The position numbers were made by a program, and so were the translations under genes. Below, in pieces: positions 1 to 11,885 of a stretch of 64,000 nt of DNA. The DNA is taken from positions 387,001 to 451,000 of the forward strand of contig JAUTXW010000347.1 in NCBI GenBank assembly GCA_030620095.1, given 5' to 3'. How positions within the stretch are numbered: the first letter of the stretch is position 1; each line of letters starts with the position of its first letter. This stretch comes from Kuschelorhynchus macadamiae. Its lineage: Eukaryota > Arthropoda > Insecta > Coleoptera > Curculionidae. A model generated the notes under the pieces. It did not search any database, had not been told where the DNA came from, and saw only the letters and a program-made list of their open reading frames with translations.

Positions 1-151
1 ATCACGGATCCATGTGGAGAAAGCTAACAAAATAGTGCGATAGTGAGTGTCAAATCATAGTCATTATAAGACAGTTGTAGATAAATGACTATTATTTAAA
101 AAATTTCATTGATACCTAATCCAAACACTGCACTGCTTTGATTCCCATTAA

Positions 152-430
152 GGGTCTGAGTCCCATACAAATTTATACGTGTTTTAGACACATTTTCTGG
201 AAGATATAACAACTAACTAAACCTAAAAACAGGTTGTTTTTTAGGACTTTTGACTGCCATTTTTGGGAATTAATCAAATGAATAAAAACACCTTACACAA
301 GACGATTACTAGTTTAGACATTTATCTTAAATACTGTTTTTAATTTGTTAAGAAATATCGTTAGGTTTAGCTGTAATATCTTCCAGAAAATGTGTCTAGA
401 ACACGTATAATTTGTGCGGGATTCAGACCC
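152..430. mobile_element. Non-autonomous TTAA-flanked (piggyBac-type) MITE
   Basis: A 279-bp element begins GGGTCTGAGTCCC and ends with its near-perfect complement (GGGATTCAGACCC). TTAA lies immediately outside both ends (148-151 and 431-434), the target duplication typical of piggyBac-superfamily elements. The inverted repeat extends about 60 bp further in: a segment containing ACGTGTTTTAGACACATTTT near 178 returns inverted near 390-410. It has no coding capacity. It lies just beyond the stop of the Transib transposase on the minus strand. The superfamily is inferred from TTAA and the TIR only. Confidence 0.7.
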
Positions 431-461
431 TTAATGTAGTCGTTCGTTCTGAATGGTGAAA

Positions 462-2492
462 TTATTCAGAGTCTGACGATGAACTTTCTGATTCAAAACT
501 AGATCCTGGTGATTCTTTCGGAGGTTTAAGTAAACTCAAGACTTCTTTAGGAAACTTTTTGAATTTTTTTGGAGGCAATTTTCTGAGGCTGGTAATAAGA
601 CGATCCGAAGAGATGAGTAAATTATTTAAAATGTCTCTGTTGGTATTTTCACGAGAGAATTTTCTGGAGCGACCTTCTCTGTATCGCTTAAGATCCTTAT
701 TACGAGCCTCTTGGGCTTCTTCGCTCAGTTGGCCTATGGGTAGTAAAGCAGTATCAATGATTTGCGCGCCATGTATAAGAATTTTGTGTACAGTAGGCGG
801 CATCAAATACCAATAGTATTTTTCGATATATAATAACGCAGTTTCTTGACAGTATTTCTGAAATTTTTCGGTATCTACATCAAAACCAGATGATATCGTT
901 TGTAAAATTACATGAAATCTATGTATGGTTTAAGTCAATGCTGGTAATACGGGCAGACTCTTCTTCGTTCTCGAAAAAGCGTCTGGCCGTATTACCGTCA
1001 TTAGTATTCCCAAATCCTTGCTTAGGCTTATCTACCCACAGACTCAACGTTCTTTTGAATTCGGCTTGAATTTCGCTCTTACGCAGTGCAACTACACATT
1101 TTTCGTGCTGTGTACGAGCCTGATATTTTTTAGTTCCATTTTGTAGGAAAGATGGAGTAAACATTCCATAAACCTAATCCAGGCATGCAAAACACTCAAG
1201 CCGAATTCAAAAGTTTCTTTTTTGACGGTAATCTGCAAGCACTTTTGAATATTGTTGAAATCTTTTGTTGTCAAGTCGCATATATAACAACGCTGCGTTG
1301 ATTTAGTGTCCGTGATGGCATTGCAAATTTTACCATCTATTATCGTGAAAAGTAAGATATGATGTATATTATATTGCTGACCATTAAGATGAAAAGTTGA
1401 GGGAGTAAGGGATTTAATCTCACTTTCGACTCTTTCTTTTTCTACCTTGGTACTGTCGACCGACTCGTGCTCGAAACAAAAACGAATCGGTCGACAGTAT
1501 CTGGTAGAGCTTGGCCTAGGATTTTGCCATAGAATAGTGTTCTTTTCTTCAGTGGGGTACAATTGTATCGGTACAACCGATGTGAAAAGTATGCTTTTAT
1601 CACTGCTATTCTCACTTTGAAAACGCTGTTTATATTCAGTGGCATTTGTACCATCAATGCCCCATTTTGAAACTAACTGGAGATTCCTAAAGATAGTCTT
1701 GTGTCTACTTTCTAAAACACTTTTAATCGTTTCCATCATTCTCGTAGTTGTGTGATCTAATAAACTTTGTAGGGTGACTTTGCTACAAATATCATTTACT
1801 GAAATGTATTCATCACCTGGATAGCAATCTTTTTTTGCCGTTTGAACTTTTGAATAAGATGGAAATCTATCTTTCGCATGCTGCTGTATTAAGTTGTATT
1901 GATGCCTAGACAAATTTGCCTCGGTAATCAAAGAAAGAGCTTCTTCCGTGCTAATTTGCGATGTTTTTTTACCATGTTTTTTAACTGCTTCGCTATAAAA
2001 TTTTGCTCTCGTAGGATCACTTGAAATGTCTTTGACGATCTTGGATGCCGCTATGTCACCTGATAGTCTCAAATTCATTTGAGTCGAGTAAGCCAATTTA
2101 TCAACAGAGTGCTCCCTCAACAAAGCTGTTTTTCTCCTTTTGACACACTCCGAACTTTCTTCGAAACTCAGAGTTGGACGACCTCGTTTCGATTGAATAT
2201 TGTTAGGGTATAATTTAAACTCCATAAAACTTTGAAGCCATTGCCGATTCTTCTGTAGAAATTTGGTTCTATTTCTAAAAGACTTGGCCCATTTTTGTCT
2301 AAGTCTAAACTTGAAGAGTTTCAATTTTTCAGTTAGAGATGGTAGATCTTCGTTTGGACAGTTTGTTGCATTTTGAACGTACGTTCGTAGGTCTTCAAAG
2401 TCTCTATCATTATTTAGTTGCCCGATGCGATTAAATAAATCATCTCTTCTAATTCTGATGACATTTTGGTCAGCCGCTGTAAAAGGAAACAT
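462..2492 (-). pseudogene. Transib-family (RAG1-like) DDE transposase, two frameshifts
   Basis: The gene reads right to left. The first 450 residues are open: KWGIDG places the first catalytic Asp at about residue 280, and TIIDGKICNAIT places the second at about 386. A CYIC zinc knuckle follows at 402-405, then LHAWIRFMECLLHL at 435-448. This order (D, D plus CxxC, LHAWIR block) is that of Transib transposases, the DNA transposon relatives of vertebrate RAG1. A one-base slip in the T-run near 1126-1131 moves the frame; the protein resumes with KKYQARTQHEKC and later NDGNTARRFF, the block aligned with the RAG1 C-terminal catalytic region. A second shift near 930 leads to the last ~155 residues, which end at 462. 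Reconstructed length is about 690 residues, normal for the family. A TTCCTTTTACAG tract on the minus strand (2477-2490) could be a splice acceptor, so the true N-terminus may lie in an upstream exon. I could not find CACWATG-type Transib ends. Confidence 0.8.
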
Positions 2493-2499
2493 CTCATAC

Positions 2500-3755
2500 A
2501 GTTAAAATGTATGAGTCATTCGCTAAATTTCTGATTAATATCTGCGATGTTGTTTTTTCTTTTGAACATCAAAGTAAAATGTTTGGATATTTTATTTAAC
2601 TTTTAAGTTTATGACCTCCAGAATACCTTGATCTACCATATGCTGAAAAAAAATGAAATAAAAATTCAGATCTCTTTTAAAAAAAATTAAGTTACTGATG
2701 ATGGCTCGGAGACGAAACGTTGGATCTCAAATTTAATAACGTCATTTTGTAGAGGGAAAAAAGTGGCTGTAATGATGTAGTAACATTTATGTCAATATAT
2801 CTCTTGAAATTAATTCAGGCAGAAAACTAAAACGATTTTTTGAAATTTTGGTTATTTCCGATAATGTTATCCTCATTTATCAGCAAGGTCGCAAGAAGTC
2901 GCAGAATTTTATTTTACTGTATAAAAACCTAATGTTTACTGAGTAAAACGTATATAGACAATATGGTGAATTCTGCGAAATAGTTAACTAAATCTCTAAA
3001 TATAATAGAAAGGTCATAAATGTGCGTTAATTTTCTGAATGCTGTACCTTTAATTCCAAAAAAAAAAACAGAAGTTTAGAGAATTTCATGATAAATAATA
3101 CATTCTTATACAATACATCCCTGCAGCTTGCTGTACCATTTTAAATCAAAACAATAATCTAAACGCAAAAGGAGCACTAGAACCACAATTTTTTTGATTT
3201 GTTAACATAAAATTTAGCTATGTCACTTTCATATTCGGAAAGCTACGACTTTGACGTCTCATTGAAACAAATGAATGCAAGTAAACAAATCCATGGCACG
3301 CTATGGTTGACAGACATGTTTTAACTTACCATCCGTCTAATTTTGGGGAATGCCAGACACATTTGATTTTTCGAATTTCGATCAGTATTTAATGTCAATA
3401 CTCCAGTGTGCGCTGTGGCAAACATCCAAGTGCGATTTACACCGTGTATAGCAGAAAAAAGACAATATGTGGAAAATCAATTATATAGTCATTGGTGTTA
3501 AATTTTTCCTGTTTTTCTATTTCCATGTATTCTGTTGTTATCTGTTGTTTATTTTGATAGCTGGAACACAAGAAGTTTGTTTCTAATATTAATTTTCAAT
3601 AATGGTTTTAAATTTAAAATTTAGCAATAAATAAATATAGAATAAAATTAGGACTACAGTTTTTTTTGAGTATGCAGCATCACAATATTAAAAAAATAAT
3701 TGAGATTTTCTGTTAAATTGCGATATTCTCTGTAACCATTGAATTTAGGTATATA
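2500..3755. other. Non-coding AT-rich stretch, nothing identified
   Basis: No coding similarity or element end is recognisable on either strand. A short segment at 2700-2760 (ACGAAACGTTGG followed by TTTTGTAGAGGGAAAAAAGT) resembles 52480-52530, so part is probably repeat debris. Short poly-A runs are the only other structure. Confidence 0.4.
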
Positions 3756-6430
3756 CAGGGTGTCCCGAATTGCAGTGTCCAAACTTTAACAGCGCATTCT
3801 GCATTCAAAATAAGCCCTAATTTTCTATATAAACATATATCGGCAAATGCTTCGTTATCGAAATACAGGGTGTTAAAGTTTTAAGAAAAAAATTGTTATT
3901 TGGTCATAACTTTTTTAGTACTTGAGATATTGTTATTAAATTTGGGAAACAGCATTTGAGTAACAAAAGGCATTTTTTCATTTGAAATATTTTTTAATTC
4001 TTTATCAGTGGCGTCCGTACAGGATTTTTTATTGAATATTCTTGAAGAAAAAATGGTACGCTACTGCTTTTCTGAAAACAAAAATCATTCCTAAAATCCC
4101 CACTCAGTTTGGAGCAAATTTGATCCCTTCCCTTTTTTCGGGCGATGCAAGGATTTCGAGTTAAAAACTAAAAACTATTTTTATGTATGGCGTAGTTATA
4201 ATTTCCATTATTGTTAATTATTTCAGTGGCAAAACCTTTAAAATCTTGGTGTGCATTGATTGCATTTTTGTGACAATTGAACAATTGCTAGTTTCGTCTT
4301 TAAAGTGTAACATTTGAGTTTTTAGAGTAAATAAATGTCAGGTACATTACAGTTTATACAAAAAGGTAATTATCAGTGTAACTAGTGATTTCAAAATGGT
4401 GTTATTCAGTAACTTTGAGTATGCTGATATTCATTTCGTTTATGGTTTCTGTAATGGAAATGCAAATGCAGCAGTACGGGAATACCAACGAAGATTTCCA
4501 AATAGAAGATTACCTTGCAAACAAGTTTTCATTAAAACGCATTTAATGTTTAGGAATTTTGGACTCAAAAAGAATCCGAGAAACGAAGGTAGGAGAAATG
4601 AACAATATCGAAACGTAATTTTAAATAAGTTTGACAACGATAGGACATTAAGCCTACGAAGAGCAGCTCATAATTTACAAGGCAACGCAGTTTTTGTTTC
4701 TTGAACCTTATGTTCATCGTTTTGAGGAAAGATCACAGGAAGCCATTTCAGATGCAGCCAGTTCAAAACTTACAACCTGGTGATGCCGAAAAACGTGTCA
4801 GTTTTTGCAATTGGTATTTGCGCTAAATAGAGGAAGACGAGAACTTCTCAAAAAAAATTTTATGGACTGATGAAGCCACATTTACCCGAAGCGGCTCAGT
4901 AAATTTCCATAATTTACGAATCTGGAGCCATGACAATCCACGTGTTGTACGAACTAGAGCATTTCAGCAAGAATTTTCTGTTAATGTTTGGTGTGGTGTA
5001 ATAAATGAAATTTTTTGCGGGCCCCATATTCTACCACCACGCCTAGATGGACAGTTATTTAATGATTTTCTGCAAAATGAGTTATTTCAATATCTAGAAA
5101 ATATTCCTCTAAATCTTAGAAACGAATTCTGGATTCAAATGGACGGGGCTCCCGAGCATTTTGCACTTGTAAATCGCGAGTGGTTAAATAATAATTATCC
5201 AGAACGGTGGATTGGACGATTAGGAGCTACAGCCTGGCCACCACGTTCTCCTGACCTCACACCTGTCGACTTCTTTGTGTGGGGTTATTTGAAAAATTTA
5301 GTTTATTCCAGACCAGTTCCTACAAGAGAAAAGCTGATTCTAAGAATAGAGCAAGCCTGTGAAACTTTGCGAGCCAATACGAATTTTATACGCCATGCCA
5401 CTGACACAGTTAAGAGCAGATGCCGAAAATGTGTCGAAGTTAGAGGAGCTCATTTTGAGCAATTATTGTGAATTTTAAGGCCCACATTAATCCTTAATGA
5501 TATTTAAAGTGCTCTACAAATTTTTTTCACGATCTAAGTTAATAAAAGTTATGAATTCTAGTTTTTGTAAAATTAATTACGAACTTAGTTAATAAAGAGT
5601 AGTTTCTATAAAATGAAGTATCAACCTCAAAATTGAATTAATTCTAATTACCATTTTACAAAGTTAATCGACGATTTTAGAATTATAAACTCATCTGTCA
5701 TACTTTAAAGACGAACCTAGCAATTGTTCAATTATCACAAAAATGCGATCATGGCATACCATGATTCGACAATGAAGGAATGATGGTAAGTACCAAGGAC
5801 ATTAGATTTTAATAGGTTGCCTGCTAACTTCTGCGATGTCACCCTGATAACCCAAACATAATGCAAATCTCCATTACAACGGGTCGATGACGTCATCTCT
5901 CCTTAGTTGTCAGACAAGCTTTTATTTTAGAAACCCTACATACGTTGTTCAGAATAAATATCGGAAACCAAATAATTTTAAAAACTTGCTGTTACAATCC
6001 CACCTTAAAGGTTTTACTACTGAAATTAACAATAATGGAAATTTTAACTATTGCATACATAAACATGGTTTTTAGTTTTTTACTCGAAATCGAAAAATGA
6101 TTTTTTTTATCAGAAAAAGCAGTAGAGCACCATTTTTTCTTCAAGAATATTTAATAAAAAATCCCGTACGGACGCCACTGATGAAAAATTAAAAAATATT
6201 TCAAATCAAAAAATGCCTTTTGTTACTCCAAGGCTGCTTACCAAATTTAATAACAATATCTCAAGTAATAAAAAAGTTATGACTAAAAAACAATTTTTTT
6301 CTTAAAACTTTAACACCCTGTATTTCGAAAACTAAGCATTTGCCGATATATGTTTATATAGAAAATTAGGGCTTATTTTGAATGCAGAATGCGCTGTTAA
6401 AGTTTGGACACTGCAATTTGGGACACCCTG
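3756..6430 (+). mobile_element. DD41D Tc1/mariner-type element A with long inverted repeats
   Basis: The 2.68-kb element starts CAGGGTGTCCCG and ends GGGACACCCTG, flanked by TA on both sides. The inverted repeat runs from both ends inward for more than 500 bp: the left arm is 3756-4320. The right arm is split into 5700-5762 and about 6006-6430 by roughly 245 bp of unrelated sequence (5763-6005). A second CAGGGTG motif, in direct orientation, sits at 3868 (mirrored near 6318). A CAGTGGCGT motif lies 250 bp from the left end (4006). The broken transposase lies between the arms. Confidence 0.85.
4396..5471 (+). pseudogene. DD41D transposase of element A, frameshift and stop
   Basis: The N-terminus (MVLFSNFEYADIHFVYGF, then a REYQRRFPNRRLP block) is the DUF4817-like helix-turn-helix found at the start of insect IS630/Tc1/mariner-type transposases. 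It runs open to 4704, where the frame breaks in the second HTH region. The middle continues in another frame (LQPGDAEKRVSFCNWYL, then a stop near 4825, then LWTDEATF with the first catalytic Asp at about 4868). From 5139 the C-terminal catalytic part is open: QMDGAPEHF (second Asp) and SPDLTPVDFFVWGYLK (third Asp), with exactly 41 residues between them. The end, RGAHFEQLL, matches the family C-terminus. No intron interrupts the YQRRFPNRR region, unlike element B. It cannot make active protein. Confidence 0.85.
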
Positions 6431-6674
6431 TATATAATATAATAAAAAACATAGTGGGTACTATATTTAAAAAAATCGACTTTTTTTACTTTAAAAATGT
6501 GCAAGATTGATTTCGTAGTATGTAGTATTGATGCCCTATAAACTGGAAATTACCACCCAAACGCTCAATTTTAGATTTTTGCTATTTTTTTATAGTGATT
6601 TGAGAAATCGACTATAGTTTAAATTGGTAATCTATGTTTATTTTTGACAAGGAATCAAATAGTGGACAAAAATA

Positions 6675-6734
6675 TAGGATGTCCCTTTTAAAATTTTATA
6701 GTTGATGTCATCTCAGCAAAATTGAGGCACCCTG
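6675..6734. mobile_element. Possible tiny mariner-type MITE remnant
   Basis: ATAGGATGTCCC and GGCACCCTGTATA face each other 60 bp apart, resembling the ends of the DD41D-related MITEs elsewhere in the window. The body shows no further symmetry, so this could be chance or a heavily deleted copy. Confidence 0.25.
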
Positions 6735-6799
6735 TATACATAAAAACATTATATTTTAAAAGAACTTCAAATTTCTATTACGGATTTCCAGTAGTACTT

Positions 6800-7260
6800 T
6801 TATATGGAGCACGGTTCGCCGCATAGCTTAAAAACTACTTACCCGATCGATTTCAAATGTGGGTCAAAAATTAATGGTCATATGGGGATGACCTGATCAT
6901 ATTTTGGTAAAAGTTCAATTCGGTGCAACAAGTGAAACCTCAATTTACCTCAAATTTTGGGCGAAAATCAAGCGACATAGGAATAAACTGGTTACATTTT
7001 GGTATGAATCCAAGATAACAAAATGGCGGTCTAATAAAATATTTAAAAAATTAGTCTGAAAAACTACTTACTAGGTTAAATTCAAATTTTGTGCAAGCAT
7101 TCAGTGTAGTATAGAGTTAAACTAGTAAATTTGTGGTACGAATTCAAGATGGCGATAAAATGGCTGCCAAATAAAATATTTAAAAAATCAACGTAAATAA
7201 AATCTCCTTATCGATTTTAACTTTTGCACAAAAATTAAATGTGATATGGAGATAAACTTC
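6800..7260 (+). repeat. Diverged ~125-bp tandem repeat units (left part)
   Basis: Phrases such as AAAACTACTTAC, a Y-rich TTCAAATTTTGTGC, GTGTAGTATAG/GTCATATGGGG, AATTCAAGATGG and AAAATATTTAAAAAAT recur in the same order at roughly 110-130 bp. The same units lie at 11078-11230 (plus) and, inverted, at 29040-29340 and 32700-32800. It has no coding potential. The family is not one I can name. Confidence 0.55.
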
Positions 7261-7626
7261 AATAAATTTTGTATAAGGAAGGACGTAGCCGATGCACGCA
7301 TCGGACAAGTGGTCCTTCTGAAACGTACACTACAGAATGCTAAACATTCTAAATGGTACGGATTCGTAAACAAGGTCAAAATAAAAAAGTCAAAATCGAG
7401 AGACCCAATAAAAACAGTAACTACATCAAACATTTAAAATAGAGAAAAAAAATTGATACACAAATACACATTTACAGACAAAAAAAATTACAAAGGAATA
7501 CATAAATCCATATGAATACGAAGTGTAAAAAACCTCATAAAAGCAATCCATTTAGCTGCCTTTTTAGCTGCAAAGTGCTAAGTCTAAAGATGTCATATTC
7601 TGCGAAATGACGATTGTAATTACACA

Positions 7627-9778
7627 CTAGTCGGTCAATAAATGCGCCAGACCCATAATTTGTACGGTGGTATCTTTCAAAGAATAGCTGAGGTTGTCTT
7701 GTTCTCCTAATGGTACCAAAAATGAGACCGACCCCAACAATATTTCACAATCAATGTCTCCATTTATTAGCTTGTGTAGAAAAACAAGAAGTGCCTTACG
7801 TCTCCGAAACTCAAGGGTTTGAAGGCCGCATAGAAGAGCTCTAGTGTTATACGATAGATCCTGATATGGAAAATTAAATTTATATAAGAGGTATTTCGCA
7901 AATCTATTTTGTACTTTTTCAACTCTATCGTTATGGCACTGGTATGATGGACTCCACATTGTTGAACAATACTCCAAAACACTCCGTATCAGTGAGTAAT
8001 ACAGACAGACAATTGCTTTGGTGTCCGTCACATGCCTTGTATTCCTTTTTATAAAGCCCAACAATCTAAAACCCTTGAGTACAATGCTGTCAATATGCAG
8101 ATTAAATGTTAGTTTGTCATCAAAAATAACACCTAGGTCAGTGTAAGAACTAACAACCTCTAGTGTTACATCATTTATGAAGTAGGAGGAGAGAACAGGA
8201 TTAATGCGTTTATGAAAACGGAGAACTTTACACTTGGATATGTTAAGATGGAGATAATTAGTGCTGCACCAGTTGACGAGCCTTCCAATGTCAGATTGCA
8301 GTGCATTTGAGTCAGTGTAAACGGGAGCAAAAAATTTTAAATCGTCTGCATACAAAAGACATTTGGACGCTCTAAAGCAAGATACATTTATATGTCATTT
8401 ATAAAAAGTAGAAAGAGCACTGGACAGAAAGACCAAATGACAAACACTATCAAAATGTAAACAGCATCAAACCCTGTAGTTGGACACTCAAATAAATGAT
8501 CAGTGATAATTGCCTCAAACGATGTCACTTTAATAACCTCCCAAGAAACAAATATCAGGGAATGGGCTGCAAAGGCATTAGCGATGTGATTTGAACCCAT
8601 TATTTCTTCATTGTCATAATTCATAACACTAGGCATACCAGAGTCTCTTCTCAAGTTACGAACAAATGACCAAAAGTGCTTGATATTTTCCGGAATAAGT
8701 AATTCAGTTTGCGTGACATATGTAAGATAGCACAGGTCAGTTCGAAACTTTACTTCACGTCGTATGTCCGAATAGGCCAGATAGTCAGCTTGTTGTTCAG
8801 TCCTTTTATACCTCTTATATAGGCGATTCTTTTGTCCAATAAGCCTTCTCAATGGGAGGTCAAACCATTTTGGGTACTTGCAGTCAACCATGGTTTTCTT
8901 GGGAACATGAATATCGATTCCCCGAAGCAAAACCTCATAGAAGGTTTCAACGATCCCGTTGATGTCAGGAGATGATAAGAAAGACCAATCCGATTGCTTA
9001 TAAAAAAGATTGAGTTCATGGAAATTTGCCCGATGAAACTGATATACACTCACTTGATTGTAACTTTTTATTGGAGGAACATATTCAATTTTATACATCA
9101 ATTCAATCGCAGGATGGTAAGGGTCAATATTTACTAGGGGTAAATCAGGAGATAAAATGCGACCATTAACAAAGTCATCAGCAAAAATCAAGTCTAAAGT
9201 TCTACCCATGTGATTGCATAAAGAATTAATTTGTTGCAATTCTAGAAAGTTCATTGACACAATAAGAGTTTCAGAGGCCAACGATGTTAAAGACTTTGGA
9301 ACAAGGGTATCGTCTTCATAGATCCACTCCACTGAAGAAAGGTTAAAATCCCCAGAAATTAAAAATGTATGACTGTCAAAACTATTTCTCAGCAACTCGC
9401 AGGTATTGCAGAATGACTGATAATACTCCAGGCTAGAATTGGGTGGGAAATATACACATCCTAGGACTAATTTTGTGTCGCCAGCCTTCACCTGAACCCA
9501 AACATCGTCAAACTCTAGATGAATAGGAGTAATAATCAAGGATGCCTGAAAACAACAAGAAACTGCAATCAACACGCCTCCGCCGCGCTGGCATCCCAGT
9601 TCTTCATAACTCCTATCTTTACGGAAAACCATATATTTATGTTTAAACATTTCTAGCTACTAATATCTCCATTAAGCCACGTCTCGGTAAGAGAAATTAC
9701 TTCATAGTTGCAAGACAAAATGCTTAGAGAAATCTCGTCAGTCTTTGTGCGTAGTCCCCTGACATTTTGATAAAACAT
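7627..9778 (-). pseudogene. CR1-like ORF2: endonuclease plus truncated reverse transcriptase
   Basis: Reading begins at about 9778 with MFYQNVRGLRTK and SLTETWL, the first endonuclease blocks. A stop or frameshift near 9655 is followed by a long open stretch (9650-8388) with RGGGVLIAVS, LISGDFNLSS and RTLDLIFAD, the catalytic blocks of APE-type LINE endonucleases. After IANAFAAH the protein jumps to FCPVLFLLFINDI, so the RT fingers and first half of the palm, about 240 codons in relatives, are missing. A frame change near 8360-8388 leads to MYADDLKFFA (RT catalytic YADD) and the thumb/C-terminal domain, ending at 7627. The endonuclease half looks well preserved, but the element cannot reverse-transcribe. 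Confidence 0.8.
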
Positions 9779-9834
9779 GCTCAGACTACTCGCTGAGGAA
9801 ACCCCAATACCACCGACTGTATCATATGTCTGAG

Positions 9835-11097
9835 TTACATTTTGTTCGTTGATAGCGAAAAATTCGAACCTTCATATAGTTCCCGCTGCAGAGAAGCTGG
9901 AGCATTATTCATAGTCTGAGAACAAGCACTGGGGTTGTCGTGATCAGAATTAGACGTACAAACGTGTTTCACAGACCCAACAAAGTTTGAAAAAATCATC
10001 TTCGCAAGCTCAGCTTTTTCACTGAAATTCATTATACCTCTCTCGGTTGTGACTCTGGAAGGAATGTAATGGATATGTTGATAATTTTTAAAGAGACATT
10101 GCAAATGAAAGTTGTCCTGTTGAATAATCTTGTTAAGTACTGGACGATTCATCTGAAGAGGCGGACCACAAACAAACAAACTGGTTCCATTAGAGTTTTC
10201 CAGAAGACGAAGCAAAGCCTGTGATCTGATAGTCTTCCCCCTAAGTGCATTCAATCCTCCCGCAAATAACACAACAAAATCGTCTTTAGAAAACTTCCCA
10301 ACCAATTTTTCACAATCCTCAATGCGCTCTTCGAAGAGAATAGGACCCGACCACTGACACTTAATATCATATTTATTGCCTGTGAGCCGCTTAAAGATAT
10401 TTATAAAACCTTTCGCATTAATATCACCCATAATCAAAATCTGTGGTTTACGAGGGATTAGCGCAGATAATCCGGTCGAAACCGTTGTGCTTGCGGTTGG
10501 AACTCTACCACATAGAGAAAAACCAACTTCTCCCCTTGATGAGGGAATGTGAACATCCAATTGCCGCTTGAGATGCTTAATTTCCTTAAAATTTACATCG
10601 TTTTCCTTTTCCAGAACAGATATTGATGTCACCATTTGCCTGTTTATGTCAGTGAGGTCGTGAATTTGAGTACGTAAATGAGTAATAAGTTCTTCATTTT
10701 CTTTAATTTTATTATCCAGCTCAGATTTGGAAATTTTGAGACTGTCTATCTCCATATTAAGTTCTGCTATTCTGCAACGTTGTTCGGCTAGCTGGGCTTT
10801 AAATTCTTTTTCAGCCTCAGAGACATCATCAGCAAAATCCTATGTTCTTCTTTTTAGTCGCTTAATGTAATTATTCTTGTCGTTTATTTCAGATTTCAAT
10901 TTGTTAAGCTCGTCAATATAATTATTCTCCCGTTGTTCATCAGTTTCAGCCTTTGATTGACAGCTGCTAGAACAATAAATTCTATAACCGCCAAGTTTCA
11001 CAACATCCTTGCAGCGTTCCAAGCAGCTAGGATGGAACATGCCCATACAGGATACACAGCATTCAATATAACACAACAAAATGGCGGCATGTGTCAC
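9835..11097 (-). pseudogene. CR1-like ORF1: PHD-like finger, coiled coil, SGNH-like domain
   Basis: One frame runs from 11097 to 9835, broken only by an in-frame TAG at 10840-10842. The N-terminus has the second half of a PHD-type zinc finger (CCVSCMGMFHPSCLERC, then YCSSSC); the first Cys pairs are lost to 5' truncation and no ATG remains. A charged coiled coil of about 120 residues follows (KLKSEINDKNNYIKRL, then NEELITHLRTQIHDL). The C-terminal half (PQILIMGDINAKG, FVVLFAGGLNAL, a late IMNFSEKAEL) has the outline of the SGNH esterase-like domain known in CR1 ORF1 proteins. The nucleophile block is GDI rather than GDS and the GGTND-like block is GGLNAL, so catalysis is doubtful. The expected role is an RNA-binding or chaperone partner of ORF2. 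Confidence 0.7.
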
Positions 11098-11330
11098 TGT
11101 AAAAACTACTTATTGAATTTATTTTAAATTATACCCGAAAATAAAGTGTGACATAGGTAGAAACTTTTGGTAGGAATCCAAAATGATGGAACAAAATGGC
11201 CCCAATAAAAAAATTTGTTTTACTAAATAACTATTTACCAAACTAAATTGGGTCAACTTCTCTATTTCTAATAAAGGGAAACATTCATAATAAGGGAAGT
11301 TCCGGTTAAAGGAAATTTACCGATTGTTTA
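11078..11330 (+). repeat. ~125-bp repeat unit plus 3' tail (right of LINE)
   Basis: One unit (ACAAAATGGCGGC, AAAAACTACTTATTGAATTT, GTGTGACATAGG, ATGGAACAAAATGGCC) is followed by a tail (AAATTGGGTCAA and GTTCCGGTTAAAGGAAA). The same tail occurs inverted at 28895-29015 next to inverted units at 29040-29340. The tail therefore belongs to the repeat family and does not derive from the LINE. Confidence 0.55.
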
Positions 11331-11885
11331 TTAACGAGGTTTTGAATCACATATGCTTTGGAACATTTTCTATATTATTAAATTCACTGTCAGATTGTGT
11401 AATCTCATCGTATCAAAATAAAATCAAGTATCGAGCAATTATAAAATATCTTACAAAATAAGGGAAAACTCCGAAAATGATTCTTGAAAAAATGTTGGTT
11501 GTCAAAACTGTTCAAATATAGCCACGCAGGCCATTCTACTAAAGTGATTACTCCAGAGGTCGTTGAAAAAACAAAGTGTTTAATACTCAATGATGCAAGA
11601 CTAAAGAAGCGACAATTATCAGCATAATTGTTGTTGCTTGAAGAAAAAATAGTTTTGACAGCATTAAACTTAAGATTTTGTTAATTTTGATGCGTTAATA
11701 GAATTTAAGTTCAATAAAAAACCATTTTTAACAATCCGACGTTTTGAATAATATATATTCTTCCTCAGGGCTCTGAAAGCAAGAGAAGTTCTTACTAATT
11801 TTGAATTTCTAAGAACAAAACATGAAAAAAACAGAGTAAATAATTATTTCTCGTTATCAGAATTGGCTAAGATTTGGTATATATA
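11331..11885. other. Non-coding AT-rich stretch, nothing identified
   Basis: No gene, element end or repeat could be recognised here; only short chance ORFs on both strands. Confidence 0.4.

Larger units (their letters stand above)
7441..11097 (-). mobile_element. CR1-like non-LTR retrotransposon, 5'-truncated and RT-deleted
   Basis: Two ORFs read leftwards: ORF1 with a PHD-like finger and a GDSL/SGNH-like domain, then ORF2 with an AP-type endonuclease and the distal part of an RT. This layout is typical of CR1-group LINEs. The 5' end stops inside the PHD-like finger, directly against the ~125-bp repeat (AAAATGGCGGC near 11080). About 185 bp of 3' UTR follow the ORF2 stop. No poly(A) tail (a T-run on the plus strand) is evident, in keeping with CR1 rather than Jockey. 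The exact 3' end between 7260 and 7500 is uncertain. Confidence 0.75.

Noticed and set aside
919..2492. Separate small genes at 919-1164 and 1092-2492 (minus)
   Set aside because: They join through one-base slips into a single Transib transposase.
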